From the NCBI RefSeq assembly GCF_000373805.1, contig NZ_KB892471.1, positions 39,165-103,164 of the forward strand: a stretch of DNA of 64,000 nucleotides, in the 5' to 3' direction. The stretch comes from Corynebacterium pilosum DSM 20521 = CIP 103422. Its GTDB lineage: Bacteria > Actinomycetota > Actinomycetes > Mycobacteriales > Mycobacteriaceae. Shown here in pieces: positions 48,545 through 57,281 of this stretch. A program made the translations under genes and the position numbers. The notes under the pieces are model-generated. The model was not told the origin of the DNA, did no database searches, and saw nothing but the letters and a program-made list of their open reading frames with translations. The first letter of the stretch is position 1. Every line of letters starts with the position of its first letter.

Positions 48545-48643
48545 TTCAAAATCCTTTAAACGGAGGAGCGACTATCACTTAATAGGCAAGTATCATCTAA
48601 CGAGGAACAACGACTTGTCAACAAGAAAAGCTGGGAGAACGCT

Positions 48644-49234
48644 GTGGCAGCCCAACGCGCCGACGCCCGCCAACGCCGCAAGGACATCCTTGAGGCGGCA
48701 CAGGACATTTTCCGGACCGTGCCCGAAGCCGAGATCACCCTCGACGCCATCGCCAAACGTGCCGGCGTCGGCATTGCAACCCTGTACAGGCACTTTCCCA
48801 CCCGCAGCGACCTCGACATGGCCTGCGCACAGGACCTACTCGTGCGTCTGGACGTTTTGGCGCGCAGGGTCAGTGCCGATTTTGAGCAGGACCCGAAGGC
48901 GCAATGGCGCGATTTCATCTGGAGGATCGTCAACATCGGTGGCGGTACCCTGGCCACCGTGCTCGACCCGGGAAACATCTATGACCTGCCTGAACCTGTC
49001 GCCGAAGTGCGCGACCAGGCCATCGATAGCGTGGGGAAGCTCATGGAGAAGGCCGCGGAAGAGGGCCTTGTGGAGCGAGATCTTCACCCCTTGCAGCTGT
49101 CTGCCGAGATCATTGTGGTCACCCGCCCGCAAAGCGCCGGGTTGTATAGCATCGATAATGACGTGCAGGATCGGCTGGTGGAGAGGTTGCTCTTGGCGTG
49201 GGAAGTGGCCGCGCAGAACCAGGGGAGGGGATAG
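48644..49234 (+). CDS. TetR family transcriptional regulator
   Basis: 196 residues. An N-terminal helix-turn-helix is at about 10-55 (RRKDILEAAQDIFRT, ITLDAIAKRAGVGIATLYRHFPTRSDL), followed by a helical ligand domain. The GTG start follows GGGAG. It is divergent from the ATPase-YhgE pair across a 99-base gap, the standard layout for a repressor of an exporter operon. Ligand unknown. Confidence 0.9.
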   Translation: MAAQRADARQRRKDILEAAQDIFRTVPEAEITLDAIAKRAGVGIATLYRHFPTRSDLDMACAQDLLVRLDVLARRVSADFEQDPKAQWRDFIWRIVNIGGGTLATVLDPGNIYDLPEPVAEVRDQAIDSVGKLMEKAAEEGLVERDLHPLQLSAEIIVVTRPQSAGLYSIDNDVQDRLVERLLLAWEVAAQNQGRG

Positions 49235-49291
49235 GTGCGGCCGCGATTTTTTAATCTGCGGTTGAAGGGAGTACAGTAATAAACACCCAAC

Positions 49292-49364
49292 GGGGGATTA
49301 GCTCAGTTGGTAGAGCACCTGCTTTGCAAGCAGGATGTCAGGAGTTCGATTCTCCTATCCTCCA
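49292..49364 (+). tRNA. tRNA-Ala (TGC), copy 2
   Basis: Identical base for base to the copy at 45665 (identity continues for only four more bases, CAAG). Anticodon TGC, no encoded CCA. It has its own terminator downstream. Confidence 0.97.
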
Positions 49365-49372
49365 CAAGAAGT

Positions 49373-49406
49373 AAGACCCGGCCCAGAAATGGACCGGGTC
49401 TTTTCG
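49373..49406 (+). terminator. terminator after tRNA-Ala copy 2
   Basis: AAGACCCGG...CCGGGTCTT stem (49373-49403) with an interior mismatch and a TTTT run. Strong intrinsic terminator. Confidence 0.85.
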
Positions 49407-49640
49407 TTGCGCGGGGGAGTGGCTGGGGCTGTTCTCCCCTCTTCTCCTCTCTTCCCTCTTCTCCTCTCTTCCCTCTTCCCTAGAGGCCAAACTGTTGGAG
49501 CTCAACTGTTGGAACAGGGGCCTTGAGGCGCGCCAAACGGGAAAAAGCGCCCTGTTCCAGCATTCCTGTTCCAACACTTTGCGGAGGGGGGAGTTTAGGT
49601 CGGCCAATTGATGCCGAGGCGCGTCGATGATGCGGGAAAG
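49407..49640. repeat. intergenic repeats between tRNA-Ala and hsp20
   Basis: No gene seen. The 17-mer CTTCTCCTCTCTTCCCT is repeated twice in tandem from 49441 with a partial third copy. Downstream, TGTTGGAACAGG (49507-49518) has a perfect inverted partner CCTGTTCCAACA (49565-49576), with further TGTTGGA and CTGTTCCAG copies around it. Possible remains of an insertion beside the tRNA gene. Confidence 0.5.
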
Positions 49641-49650
49641 AATCACACTG

Positions 49651-49680
49651 TTTGACAATTGTCAAATAGTACCTATAATG
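49651..49680 (+). promoter_or_regulatory. hsp20 promoter overlapped by a 16-bp palindrome
   Basis: TTGACA (49652-49657) and TATAAT (49674-49679) are perfect -35 and -10 hexamers with a 16-base spacer. The palindrome TTTGACAATTGTCAAA (49651-49666) covers the -35 element, an ideal repressor site. It does not match the HspR or CIRCE consensus known to me. Confidence 0.8.
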
Positions 49681-49764
49681 GGGGTAGACGCAAACGGTTG
49701 ACCAGGCTGTATGCGTTGAACTTTAGAAGACAATTGAGAAGAAAACAGAAAAGGAGAATGTTTT

Positions 49765-50214
49765 GTGGCTGATATTTCACGCTGGAATCCGTTTAGTGAG
49801 TTGAACTCTTTGCAGAAGGCTTTCTTCGGGGATGATTGGACCCCGGCATTCCGGAACGCCAACAATATGGCGACGGACGTTTATACGCGTGACGGTGAAA
49901 TCGTCGTTGAAGCGCATCTGCCCAATTTTAAGAAGGACGACATTGACCTGGACGTTGAAGGTCGAACCTTGGCGATTAGCGCTACACGACAGAACCGCGA
50001 CGAAGATACAGACAAGAAGTACGTTGTGAGGGAATCGTCGTCAAGCTTCCAGCGTCGCGTATCGCTGCCTGAAGGTGTAGATACGGACGCTATCCAGGCG
50101 AAGCTGGCTGACGGCGTACTGAAGGTGACAATCCCAACCCCGGACGCAACCGGCGGAAAGAAGAAGATTGCTATCGACGAAGGCGAATCGACTGCGGATA
50201 GCAAAGAGGGCTAA
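49765..50214 (+). CDS. Hsp20/alpha-crystallin small heat-shock protein
   Basis: 149 residues. The alpha-crystallin domain spans about 38-130: DVYTRDGEIVVEAHLPNFKKDDI through LADGVLKVTIPTPD, where VLKVTIP is the conserved GVL-type motif. ATP-independent holdase that keeps unfolding proteins soluble. GTG start after AAGGAG. Single gene under a near-consensus promoter with an operator. Confidence 0.93.
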   Translation: MADISRWNPFSELNSLQKAFFGDDWTPAFRNANNMATDVYTRDGEIVVEAHLPNFKKDDIDLDVEGRTLAISATRQNRDEDTDKKYVVRESSSSFQRRVSLPEGVDTDAIQAKLADGVLKVTIPTPDATGGKKKIAIDEGESTADSKEG

Positions 50215-50244
50215 CGCCTTTAATTAGAAAACTTAATGAAAGTG

Positions 50245-50280
50245 AGCCCTCGGCCCGTCGTGGCTGGGGGCTTAAGTTTG
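50245..50280 (+). terminator. probable hsp20 terminator
   Basis: AGCCCTCGGCC pairs with GGCTGGGGGCT (two G-T pairs) around CGTCGT, followed by TAAGTTTG. Short T content, but it is the only stem after the gene. Confidence 0.55.
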
Positions 50281-50582
50281 GAAGCCTGTTGGTAAACGCA
50301 ATAAGCAAATTCTTGTTAGGATGTCAACCTTCAAGCGGATAATTGAATGAAAAATATTCAAATATTTGAATGTTGACGGGAAACTCCCAGCTTACGCAAG
50401 GTGAATTCCATCAAAACATGTAAAGATAATATTTATACCCACCCCCGAAAGGGTTAGATCAAAAGAAAAGGCGTAAATAGGTAGTTCCTATTTGTCCTGT
50501 GTGTGGGGGCGTACGTTCGCTAAGTGTTATCTGTTCTACGAAAAGGTTCGAATAGGAAGAGTTTTCAGTTAAGGTTCAAGTT
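50281..50582 (+). promoter_or_regulatory. leader of EamA-urease region with two palindromes
   Basis: No gene. The palindrome ATTCAAATATTTGAAT (50356-50371) and the inverted repeat AAATAGG-N5-CCTATTT (50475-50493) are candidate operators for the transporter and perhaps the urease genes. AT content is high. No recognised riboswitch. Confidence 0.5.
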
Positions 50583-51770
50583 GTGAACAAGACTTCAGAG
50601 AGTGCTGCGAGCACCGTTGTAAACCAGTATCTGCCCGTTAAACCGGTCAGTCACGGTAAGGCTGTCCTGATCCTTGCTGTTGGTACTGCGTTCCTCGCCT
50701 TCACCCCGATTTGGGTCAAGGCCTCGAACATGGACCCAGCGACCCAGGCCTTCCTGCGCGTGTCTATCGGTTTCCTACTTCTCCTGCCGATTGGTCTGTG
50801 GGAGATCAAAAAGAAGGGTTCCCTGCCTAAGAAGGGAATCATCATGTCCGTCGTCGCAGGTTTGTTCCTGGGCGTGGACTTCACCGCGTGGAACTACTCA
50901 ATTTTCTACGTCGGTGCCGGTATTGCCGCAATTCTGCTTAACCTGCAGGTGATTGTGGTGCCAATGCTGACGGCAATCTTCGATAAGTACAAGATTCCGC
51001 CAGTATTCCTAATCTTGGTTCCGATCATGATCGTCGGTGTTCTGCTCACCGGTGGCGTGTTCGAGCCTTCTGAGGCGACCGGCCCAGCGGAAATCTACGG
51101 TATTCCTACCGCAACCCTTGGTACCCTGCTGGGTCTGACCTCCGGTATCTGCTACTCGTTCTACCTGTACTTCTCCCGTAAGGCGGGTACCACCGCTCCA
51201 CGTAAGGACCTCTACATCCAGCCAATGATGTATACCGCTGCTGCGCAGATGGTTGCACCGCTGATCTGGGCGTACACCGGTTCTTCCCGCAATGGCTTCG
51301 ACTTCAAGTACGGCGTCTTGGACGAGAACGGTTTGCTGCCAACCGTCAACCCAGAGACTGCACTCGGTGCAGAGCTCACTGGCATGAACTGGCTGTGGCT
51401 GCTCATGCTGGCCACCCTGGGCCAGGCAGTCGCATGGACCTTCGTCCAGTGGGGTTCAGTCTGGCTGGATCCAACCCTGTCCGCAGGTATCCTGCTGCTC
51501 TCCCCAGTGTCCTCGGTGATCATCGCATGGCCACTGTTCGGTGAGATCCCATCGGTCCTGCAGTGGATCGGTATCGTCATGATTCTGGGTACGGTGATGT
51601 ACCAGAATGGCCTCTTCGATAGCTTCTTCGGAAAGAAGAAAAAGGACACCACAGTCCAATCAGATGACCCGAATGAGGTAGTAGATATCGACCCTGAAAC
51701 GGGCGCGGCAGTTCACGAAGACGCAGAGCCGGTCCGTGAACCAGGCGAAGGCCCTTGGCCAGCAAAGTAA
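50583..51770 (+). CDS. EamA/DMT-family transporter upstream of urease
   Basis: 395 residues with about ten membrane helices in two EamA repeats (LAFTPIWVKASNMDPATQAFLR and LLGLTSGICYSFYLYFSRKAG begin them). The C-terminal tail is charged and cytosolic (KKKKDTTVQSDDPNEVVDID). It lies 237 bases before ureA on the same strand and shares the same A/T-ending, highly expressed-type codon use as ureABC. A role in urea or ammonia handling, or in nickel supply, is inferred only from position; the family carries diverse metabolites. Confidence 0.82.
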   Translation: MNKTSESAASTVVNQYLPVKPVSHGKAVLILAVGTAFLAFTPIWVKASNMDPATQAFLRVSIGFLLLLPIGLWEIKKKGSLPKKGIIMSVVAGLFLGVDFTAWNYSIFYVGAGIAAILLNLQVIVVPMLTAIFDKYKIPPVFLILVPIMIVGVLLTGGVFEPSEATGPAEIYGIPTATLGTLLGLTSGICYSFYLYFSRKAGTTAPRKDLYIQPMMYTAAAQMVAPLIWAYTGSSRNGFDFKYGVLDENGLLPTVNPETALGAELTGMNWLWLLMLATLGQAVAWTFVQWGSVWLDPTLSAGILLLSPVSSVIIAWPLFGEIPSVLQWIGIVMILGTVMYQNGLFDSFFGKKKKDTTVQSDDPNEVVDIDPETGAAVHEDAEPVREPGEGPWPAK

Positions 51771-51794
51771 AGAGACGAAAGCTCGACTAAAGAG

Positions 51795-51834
51795 ATAGCC
51801 GGAGTGTCAGAGCGAACGCTCTGGCCCCGGCTAT
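51795..51834 (+). terminator. hairpin after the EamA gene
   Basis: ATAGCCGG...CCGGCTAT with inner CAGAGCG/CGCTCTG (51795-51834). No T-run follows, so it may be a weak terminator or a processing stem between transporter and urease messages. Confidence 0.5.
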
Positions 51835-51949
51835 TGTCGAATCGTCTCGTCGTAACTAGGTCACCTGTACACAAAAAGACTTCGATTGAGGCATCATAGG
51901 AAGTGTCCTTCTGATGCTCATGGAAGACATAAGAATTACTCGGACTTTG

Positions 51950-51973
51950 CACGGCTGAACGCAAACAGCCGTG
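51950..51973 (+). promoter_or_regulatory. hairpin in the ureA leader
   Basis: CACGGCTG (51950-51957) pairs with CAGCCGTG (51966-51973) 34 bases before ureA, upstream of its strong GGAGGAG ribosome site. May stabilise the mRNA or mark a regulatory site. No T-run. Confidence 0.4.
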
Positions 51974-52007
51974 TGAATAATCAAATCAAACTAGATGGAG
52001 GAGTTTC

Positions 52008-52310
52008 ATGCACCTGACTCAGCGTGAACAAGAAAAGCTCATGATCGTGGTCGTTGCTGACCTGGCTCGCAAGCGCAAGGAGCGCGGCGTCAAGCTGAAC
52101 CACCCAGAGGCAAAGGCCCTGATCACCGCAGAACTGCTCGAAGGCGCACGCGACGGCAAGACCGTGGCAGAGCTGATGAGCGAAGGCGTCACCTACCTGA
52201 CCCGTGACGATGTCATGGAGGGCGTCCCAGAGATGATCACCGACGTGCAGGTTGAGGCTACGTTCCCAGACGGCACCAAGCTGGTCACCGTTCACAACCC
52301 GATCCGCTAA
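52008..52310 (+). CDS. ureA: urease gamma subunit
   Basis: 100 residues, [26 protein letters not shown] at the start and [21 protein letters not shown] at the end, typical UreA. With UreB and UreC it forms the nickel urease that splits urea to ammonia and carbamate. Ribosome site GGAGGAG is very strong. First gene of ureABCEFGD. Confidence 0.96.
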   Translation: MHLTQREQEKLMIVVVADLARKRKERGVKLNHPEAKALITAELLEGARDGKTVAELMSEGVTYLTRDDVMEGVPEMITDVQVEATFPDGTKLVTVHNPIR

Positions 52311-52336
52311 AGAAACGTCGCGAAGGAGAAAACAAC

Positions 52337-52648
52337 ATGATTCCTGGTGAACTCATCATCAACGAGAACGAAAAGATCCTCATCAACGAAGGCAAGGAAG
52401 CCATCACCATCGAGGTGACCAACACGGGTGACCGCCCAGTGCAGGTTGGTTCCCACTTCCACTTCGCAGAGGCAAACGACGAACTGGAGTTTGACCGCGA
52501 GGCAGCCAAGGGCAAGCGCCTTGACATTCCTGCTGGTACTGCAGTGCGTCTGGAGCCGGGCGATTCCCGCACCGTCAACCTGGTTGATTTCGGCGGCAAC
52601 CGTGAAGTCTACGGCTTCAACGCTAAGGTCAACGGCCCAGTCAAGTAA
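52337..52648 (+). CDS. ureB: urease beta subunit
   Basis: 103 residues beginning [22 protein letters not shown] with [19 protein letters not shown] and the conserved [17 protein letters not shown]. Structural subunit of urease. It is 26 bases after ureA and 53 before ureC. Confidence 0.96.
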   Translation: MIPGELIINENEKILINEGKEAITIEVTNTGDRPVQVGSHFHFAEANDELEFDREAAKGKRLDIPAGTAVRLEPGDSRTVNLVDFGGNREVYGFNAKVNGPVK

Positions 52649-52701
52649 TCCGTAAAGCACACAGACAAGCAAACTAGCAAGAGTTTTAGGAGAAAAAGCA
52701 T

Positions 52702-54414
52702 ATGTCTTTTGAAATGGATAGGCGCGAGTATGCCGAGCTAAACGGTCCTACCACCGGTGATGGCATCCGCCTAGCAGACACAAACCTGGTAGCAGTCGTT
52801 GAATCTGACTCCACCATCTACGGCGAGGAAGTCTCGTTCGGCGGCGGCAAGGTCATCCGTGACGGCATGGGCCAGAACGGTCGCCTGACCGCAGACAACG
52901 ATATTCCAGACCTGGTGATCACCAACCCGATCATCATTGACTACACCGGCATCTACAAGGCCGATATTGCTGTCAAGGACGGCAAGATCCTGAAGATCGG
53001 TAACGCTGGTAACCCTGATACCCAGGACAATGTGGACATCACCGTGGGTGTGGCAACCGAGGTTATCGGTGGCGAGGGCCTGATCGTCACCGCTGGTGCG
53101 ATCGATACCCACATTCACTACATTTCCCCAGATCAGGTTGAGGCCGCTCTGGATAACGGCACCACCACCTTCGTCGGTGGCGGCACCGGTCCAACGGACT
53201 CCACCAACGCAACGACTGTGACGTCTGGTCCGGCCAACATCAAGACCATGATTAAGGCAACGGCAAACCTGCCGATCAACATTGGTATCTTGGGCAAGGG
53301 TCACGCAACTGAGCCTGAGGCTCTGCGTGAGCAGATCCGTGCCGGTGCCGTGGGCCTGAAGATTCACGAGGACTGGGGTTCCACCTACAGCGCTATCGAC
53401 ATTGCACTGTCGGTGGCAGATGAGATGGATATCCAGATCGCCATCCACACTGACACCCTGAACGAGGGTGGCTTTGCGGACAACACCATCGCCGCGTTCA
53501 AGGACCGCGTCATCCACACCTTCCACACTGAGGGTGCTGGCGGTGGCCACGCTCCGGACATTCTGAAGGTTGCTGGTCTGAACAACGTCATCCCGGCGTC
53601 GACCAACCCAACCCTGCCGTACACCGTGAACACCATGGATGAGCACCTTGACATGATCATGGTGTGCCACCACCTCAACCCAGACCTGCCGGAGGACGTC
53701 GCATTCGCTGACTCCCGTATCCGTAAGGAGACCATTGCGGCTGAGGACGTGCTGCACGACCGTGGCATCATGTCGATCACCTCGTCGGACTCCCAGGCAA
53801 TGGGCCGCGTCGGTGAGGTCGTCCTGCGCACCTGGCAGGTTGCTCACCGCATGAAGGAGCAGTTCGGTGCTCTCGAGGGCGACTCCGAGAACAACGACAA
53901 CAACCGCATCAAGCGCTACATCGCGAAGTACACCATCAACCCGGCAATTGCTTCTGGTATTTCCCACGCAGTTGGTTCCGTGGAAGAGGGCAAGATTGCG
54001 GACCTGGTTGTCTGGGATCCTGCATACTTCGGTGTGAAGCCAAAGCTGGTACTGAAGTCCGGCATCATCGCTCGTGCGATCATGGGTGACTCCAACGCAT
54101 CCATCCCAACCCCTCAGCCACGCACCATGCGTTACCAGTTCGGTGCAATCGGTGAGGCAGCAGGCCAGACCTCGGTCACCTTCCTGCCAACCGCAGCACT
54201 CGAGGCAGGTCTGCCTGAGGAGCTTGGCATCAACCGCACCTTCGTTGAGGCGAAGAACATGCGCGAGATCTCCAAGAAGGATCTGAAGCACAACGATGCA
54301 ACTCCAGATATCCAGGTTGATCCGGAGACCTACGAACTGACCATCGACGGAGAGAAGATCACCTCCGAGCCAGCAACTGAGCTGCCGATGGCACAGCGTT
54401 ACTTCCTGTTCTAA
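52702..54414 (+). CDS. ureC: urease alpha subunit, catalytic
   Basis: 570 residues. Nickel ligands and active-site residues are all visible: DTHIHY (about 136-141), the carbamylated Lys in GLKIHEDWG (about 220), [10 protein letters not shown] (about 249), [13 protein letters not shown] (about 275), the flap cysteine in [11 protein letters not shown] (about 322) and SSDSQAMGR (about 363). It should be active after nickel insertion by UreEFGD. Codon use is of the highly expressed kind. A strong hairpin follows before ureE. Confidence 0.97.
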   Translation: MSFEMDRREYAELNGPTTGDGIRLADTNLVAVVESDSTIYGEEVSFGGGKVIRDGMGQNGRLTADNDIPDLVITNPIIIDYTGIYKADIAVKDGKILKIGNAGNPDTQDNVDITVGVATEVIGGEGLIVTAGAIDTHIHYISPDQVEAALDNGTTTFVGGGTGPTDSTNATTVTSGPANIKTMIKATANLPINIGILGKGHATEPEALREQIRAGAVGLKIHEDWGSTYSAIDIALSVADEMDIQIAIHTDTLNEGGFADNTIAAFKDRVIHTFHTEGAGGGHAPDILKVAGLNNVIPASTNPTLPYTVNTMDEHLDMIMVCHHLNPDLPEDVAFADSRIRKETIAAEDVLHDRGIMSITSSDSQAMGRVGEVVLRTWQVAHRMKEQFGALEGDSENNDNNRIKRYIAKYTINPAIASGISHAVGSVEEGKIADLVVWDPAYFGVKPKLVLKSGIIARAIMGDSNASIPTPQPRTMRYQFGAIGEAAGQTSVTFLPTAALEAGLPEELGINRTFVEAKNMREISKKDLKHNDATPDIQVDPETYELTIDGEKITSEPATELPMAQRYFLF

Positions 54415-54431
54415 ATTGAGCAGTTGAACGG

Positions 54432-54470
54432 GGGCGGAGCCAGTGTGTTAGCGCACTGGCCCGCCTCGTT
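54432..54470 (+). terminator. intercistronic hairpin between ureC and ureE
   Basis: GGCGG and GCCAGTG pair with CACTGGC and CGCC around a short loop, followed by TCGTTTC. It probably lowers transcription of the accessory genes relative to ureABC, or protects the 3' end of the ureABC message. Confidence 0.65.
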
Positions 54471-54556
54471 TCACCTATAGGTTTTTACACTGAGACGTAA
54501 CACTCACAACTAACTATTATCGAAAACAGAAAACCACACGAAAAGTAAGGGAAACC

Positions 54557-55033
54557 ATGATCATTACAGAAATCACCGAGAATCTCGCTGATCTGCCGGA
54601 GGCAGAACGCGAGAAGCTTCATATTGACCCAGTCTATTTCGACAATGAGACCCGCCTGAAGCGCGTCCAGCGCGTCGAAGCGGAATCCGGCGAAGAGGTT
54701 GCACTGCGCTTGCCGACGGACTTCCGCGAGCTCAAGGACGGCGACATCCTCCAGCGCACTGACGACAAGGTATTCGTCGCCAAGATGAAGCCCACCGACG
54801 TTCTGGTCATCGCTCCGCGCGATACGCGCGAGGCACTCGTCGTGGCGCACACCCTGGGCAACCGCCACCTCCAGGCCCAGTTCTTTGATGCTGATTCGGA
54901 GTTCGGCAAGGATGTCATGGTGGTGCGCTACGACCACACCGTGGAGCACTACTTGGACCACGCGGGCGCGCCATACACCCGCGGGGAGCACGTCATGCCA
55001 GAGGCATTCCGTCATGCAGAGCACTCCCACTAG
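54557..55033 (+). CDS. ureE: urease accessory protein UreE (nickel chaperone)
   Basis: 158 residues. The N-terminal half carries the peptide-binding fold (RVEAESGEEVALRLPTDF), the C-terminal half the metal-binding domain (VLVIAPRDTREALVVAHTLGNRHL). The tail HVMPEAFRHAEHSH supplies extra histidines. It delivers Ni to UreG. The ureF start lies inside its last codons. Confidence 0.94.
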   Translation: MIITEITENLADLPEAEREKLHIDPVYFDNETRLKRVQRVEAESGEEVALRLPTDFRELKDGDILQRTDDKVFVAKMKPTDVLVIAPRDTREALVVAHTLGNRHLQAQFFDADSEFGKDVMVVRYDHTVEHYLDHAGAPYTRGEHVMPEAFRHAEHSH

Positions 55034-55733
55034 TCGCCGCGCACAGCTGGTCGTCTGGCACCTCACGGACTCGGCGCTGCCCACAGGTGGCTTCGCCCAC
55101 TCCGCGGGTCTAGAGACCTATGTGCAGGCAGACGAAGTACACAATCCAGAAACCTACGGGGAGTGGCTGCACGGCTACCTCCGCCAGGCCAGCTTCAACG
55201 ACGCGCTCGCGGTCAAGCTAGCGGTTCAGCTGCATTCTTCGTCGAAAAGCGACGAAGAAAAGCTCGAGCTGCTAGAGCAGCTGGACACGATGCTGCACGC
55301 CGCGCAGACGCCGAAGCAGGTGCGCACCTCGATGAACTCGATGGGTAAGCGTATGTCGCGGGTGGCTGCAATCGTGGCGCCGGAAGATCTGCTGGTGACC
55401 GAATATGAGAAGGCCATCACTGCGCGCACGATGCACGGCAACCCGGGCATCGCGGCGGGTCTGGCGCTGGCGGCGTCTGGCGTCGGCGAGCGCGAGGCAG
55501 TGGATGCGTACCTGATGCAGTTGGCGAACTCGATGACGCAGAATGCGATTCGGGCGATCCCGCTAGGCCAGGATGCTGGCCAGCGTGTGCTGGTGGGGGC
55601 GTACTCGACGATCGAGCGCGCGGGCGACATGACGATGGAGCACACCCTGGCAGATCTAGGTGCGGTGGCCCCTAGGCTGGAAGTTGCGCAGATGCAGCAC
55701 GAAGCGTTGCGTTCGCGCATGTTCATGTCTTAA
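55014..55733 (+). CDS. ureF: urease accessory protein UreF
   Basis: 239 residues, starting at the ATG overlapping ureE (QSTPTSRRAQLVVWHLTDSALPTGGFAHSAGLE). DSALPTGGFAHSAGLE is the UreF signature. Acts with UreD and UreG as the apo-urease activation complex, controlling UreG GTPase. A longer frame above it is in the ureE region and rejected. Confidence 0.93.
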   Translation: MQSTPTSRRAQLVVWHLTDSALPTGGFAHSAGLETYVQADEVHNPETYGEWLHGYLRQASFNDALAVKLAVQLHSSSKSDEEKLELLEQLDTMLHAAQTPKQVRTSMNSMGKRMSRVAAIVAPEDLLVTEYEKAITARTMHGNPGIAAGLALAASGVGEREAVDAYLMQLANSMTQNAIRAIPLGQDAGQRVLVGAYSTIERAGDMTMEHTLADLGAVAPRLEVAQMQHEALRSRMFMS

Positions 55734-55766
55734 AAAAGAAACTTAAAAACGAAAGGTTGAAGAATT

Positions 55767-56381
55767 ATGAGCTTGATTAAAATTGGTGTCGGTGGACCTG
55801 TTGGTTCCGGTAAGACTGCCCTGATCGAACGCATCACCCGCGCCCTTGATGGCGAGGTGTCGATGGCGGCGATCACCAACGATATTTACACCACCGAGGA
55901 CGCGAAGATTCTCGCCCGCGAGGGTCTGCTTCCTGAAGACCGCATCATCGGTGTGGAGACCGGCGGCTGCCCACACACCGCGATCCGCGAGGACACCTCG
56001 ATGAACGATGCAGCTGTTGAGGAACTGCAGGCACGCCACCCCGACCTGGAGGTTGTGTTTGTGGAGTCCGGCGGCGATAACCTGTCCGCAACCTTCTCCC
56101 CAGAGCTGGTGGACTTCTCCATTTACATCATTGACGTGGCCCAGGGTGAAAAGATTCCTCGCAAGGCTGGCCAGGGCATGATCAAGTCCGACATGTTCGT
56201 GATCAACAAGACGGACCTTGCACCTTATGTGGGCGCTGACCTGCAGGTGATGGCGGATGACTCCAAGGAGTTCCGCGGTGAGAAGCCATTCGTGCTGACC
56301 AACCTGAAGACCGACGAGGGTCTGGACGAGATCATTGAGTGGATTCGCCACGACGTGCTGATGCTGGACCTTGCCAAATAA
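55767..56381 (+). CDS. ureG: urease accessory GTPase UreG
   Basis: 204 residues. P-loop [19 protein letters not shown] near residue 8, the metal-binding [19 protein letters not shown] (Cys-Pro-His) near 62-80, and GTP specificity NKTDLAP near 140. It couples GTP hydrolysis to nickel insertion. A long N-terminal His tail is absent, which is common. Confidence 0.96.
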   Translation: MSLIKIGVGGPVGSGKTALIERITRALDGEVSMAAITNDIYTTEDAKILAREGLLPEDRIIGVETGGCPHTAIREDTSMNDAAVEELQARHPDLEVVFVESGGDNLSATFSPELVDFSIYIIDVAQGEKIPRKAGQGMIKSDMFVINKTDLAPYVGADLQVMADDSKEFRGEKPFVLTNLKTDEGLDEIIEWIRHDVLMLDLAK

Positions 56382-56382
56382 T

Positions 56383-57261
56383 ATGTGGCAGATTCCAGCA
56401 GGTGTTTTTGACCATGATCCACCGCGCGAACCCATGGGTGAACTGGAGTTGGGCATTTCTGTCTCCGGCGGAAAGTCCATCGCCACCTCCCAGTTCCACA
56501 CCCGGGCGCTGAAGATTATTCGTGCGCACTACCTGGATGATTCTGGGCAGGTGTACTACATCATCGTCAACCCGGGCGGTGGGTATGTGGGCGGGGACGC
56601 CTATCGCATGAAGTTCAGCGTGGCCGATGGCGCTTCGGCGTTGATCACGGACCAGTCCGCGGCGAAGGTGTACCGCACCCCGGGTGACTTCGTCGTGCAG
56701 AACATGGAGCTCAACGTCGGGGACGGGGCGGTGCTCGAGTACATCCCTGATCAGTTGATCTTGTACCGCGAAGCTGATTTCCGTCAGCGCATCACCGCTA
56801 ACGTGCACCCGAATGGGTCACTGTTCTTGTCGGACATCATCACGCCAGGCTGGTCGCCGGACGGCGGACAGTTCCTCTACGAGCAGGCCCACCTGCTCAA
56901 TGAGGTGTACATGGATGGCGAGCCGGTGCTCATCGACAACATGCGGATCAACCCGCTGGCCAGCGAGTTCGGTGATGACAAGGACTTCTTCATGGGCGGG
57001 CGCACGCACGTCGCCACAGCGATTTGCTTCGACCCGGGGCTTAACGACGAGCTCCTCGACCAAATCCGGGCCGTGGTGAAGGAGCATGAGGCGGCGGATG
57101 AGTCCATGATCGCCGCGATTACTGAGTGTGACCGCCCCGGTTTTGTGTTGCGCGCTTTAGGCAACCGCACCGAGGAGCTGTTGGCACTGGTGATTGCCGT
57201 GGCCAGCGAGGTGCGGGGTGCACTGCGCGGCCAGGGAAAGATTCACCTGCGCCAGTACTAA
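56383..57261 (+). CDS. ureD: urease accessory protein UreD
   Basis: 292 residues. ATG 56383 follows ureG by one base; a TTG 12 bases upstream is in frame but overlaps ureG. VNPGGGYVGGDAYRMKFSVADGA and DQSAAKVYRTPGD near 60-100 are UreD/UreH marks. It binds apo-urease and holds UreF and UreG. It ends 20 bases before the convergent ArsR-type gene. Confidence 0.94.
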   Translation: MWQIPAGVFDHDPPREPMGELELGISVSGGKSIATSQFHTRALKIIRAHYLDDSGQVYYIIVNPGGGYVGGDAYRMKFSVADGASALITDQSAAKVYRTPGDFVVQNMELNVGDGAVLEYIPDQLILYREADFRQRITANVHPNGSLFLSDIITPGWSPDGGQFLYEQAHLLNEVYMDGEPVLIDNMRINPLASEFGDDKDFFMGGRTHVATAICFDPGLNDELLDQIRAVVKEHEAADESMIAAITECDRPGFVLRALGNRTEELLALVIAVASEVRGALRGQGKIHLRQY

Positions 57262-57281
57262 TCTAGGCGCAGGCGGGGGCG

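Noticed and set aside
49441..49481. CRISPR-like array
   Set aside because: The units are short, adjacent and without spacers; this is a simple pyrimidine tandem repeat. No cas gene is present.
52771..54291. Long minus-strand open frame opposite ureC (506 codons)
   Set aside because: It mirrors the ureC codon pattern, lacks a ribosome site, and shows no family motif. The same holds for the long frames opposite gyrA (42428-44209), gyrB (30677-32026) and metE (59842-61296).
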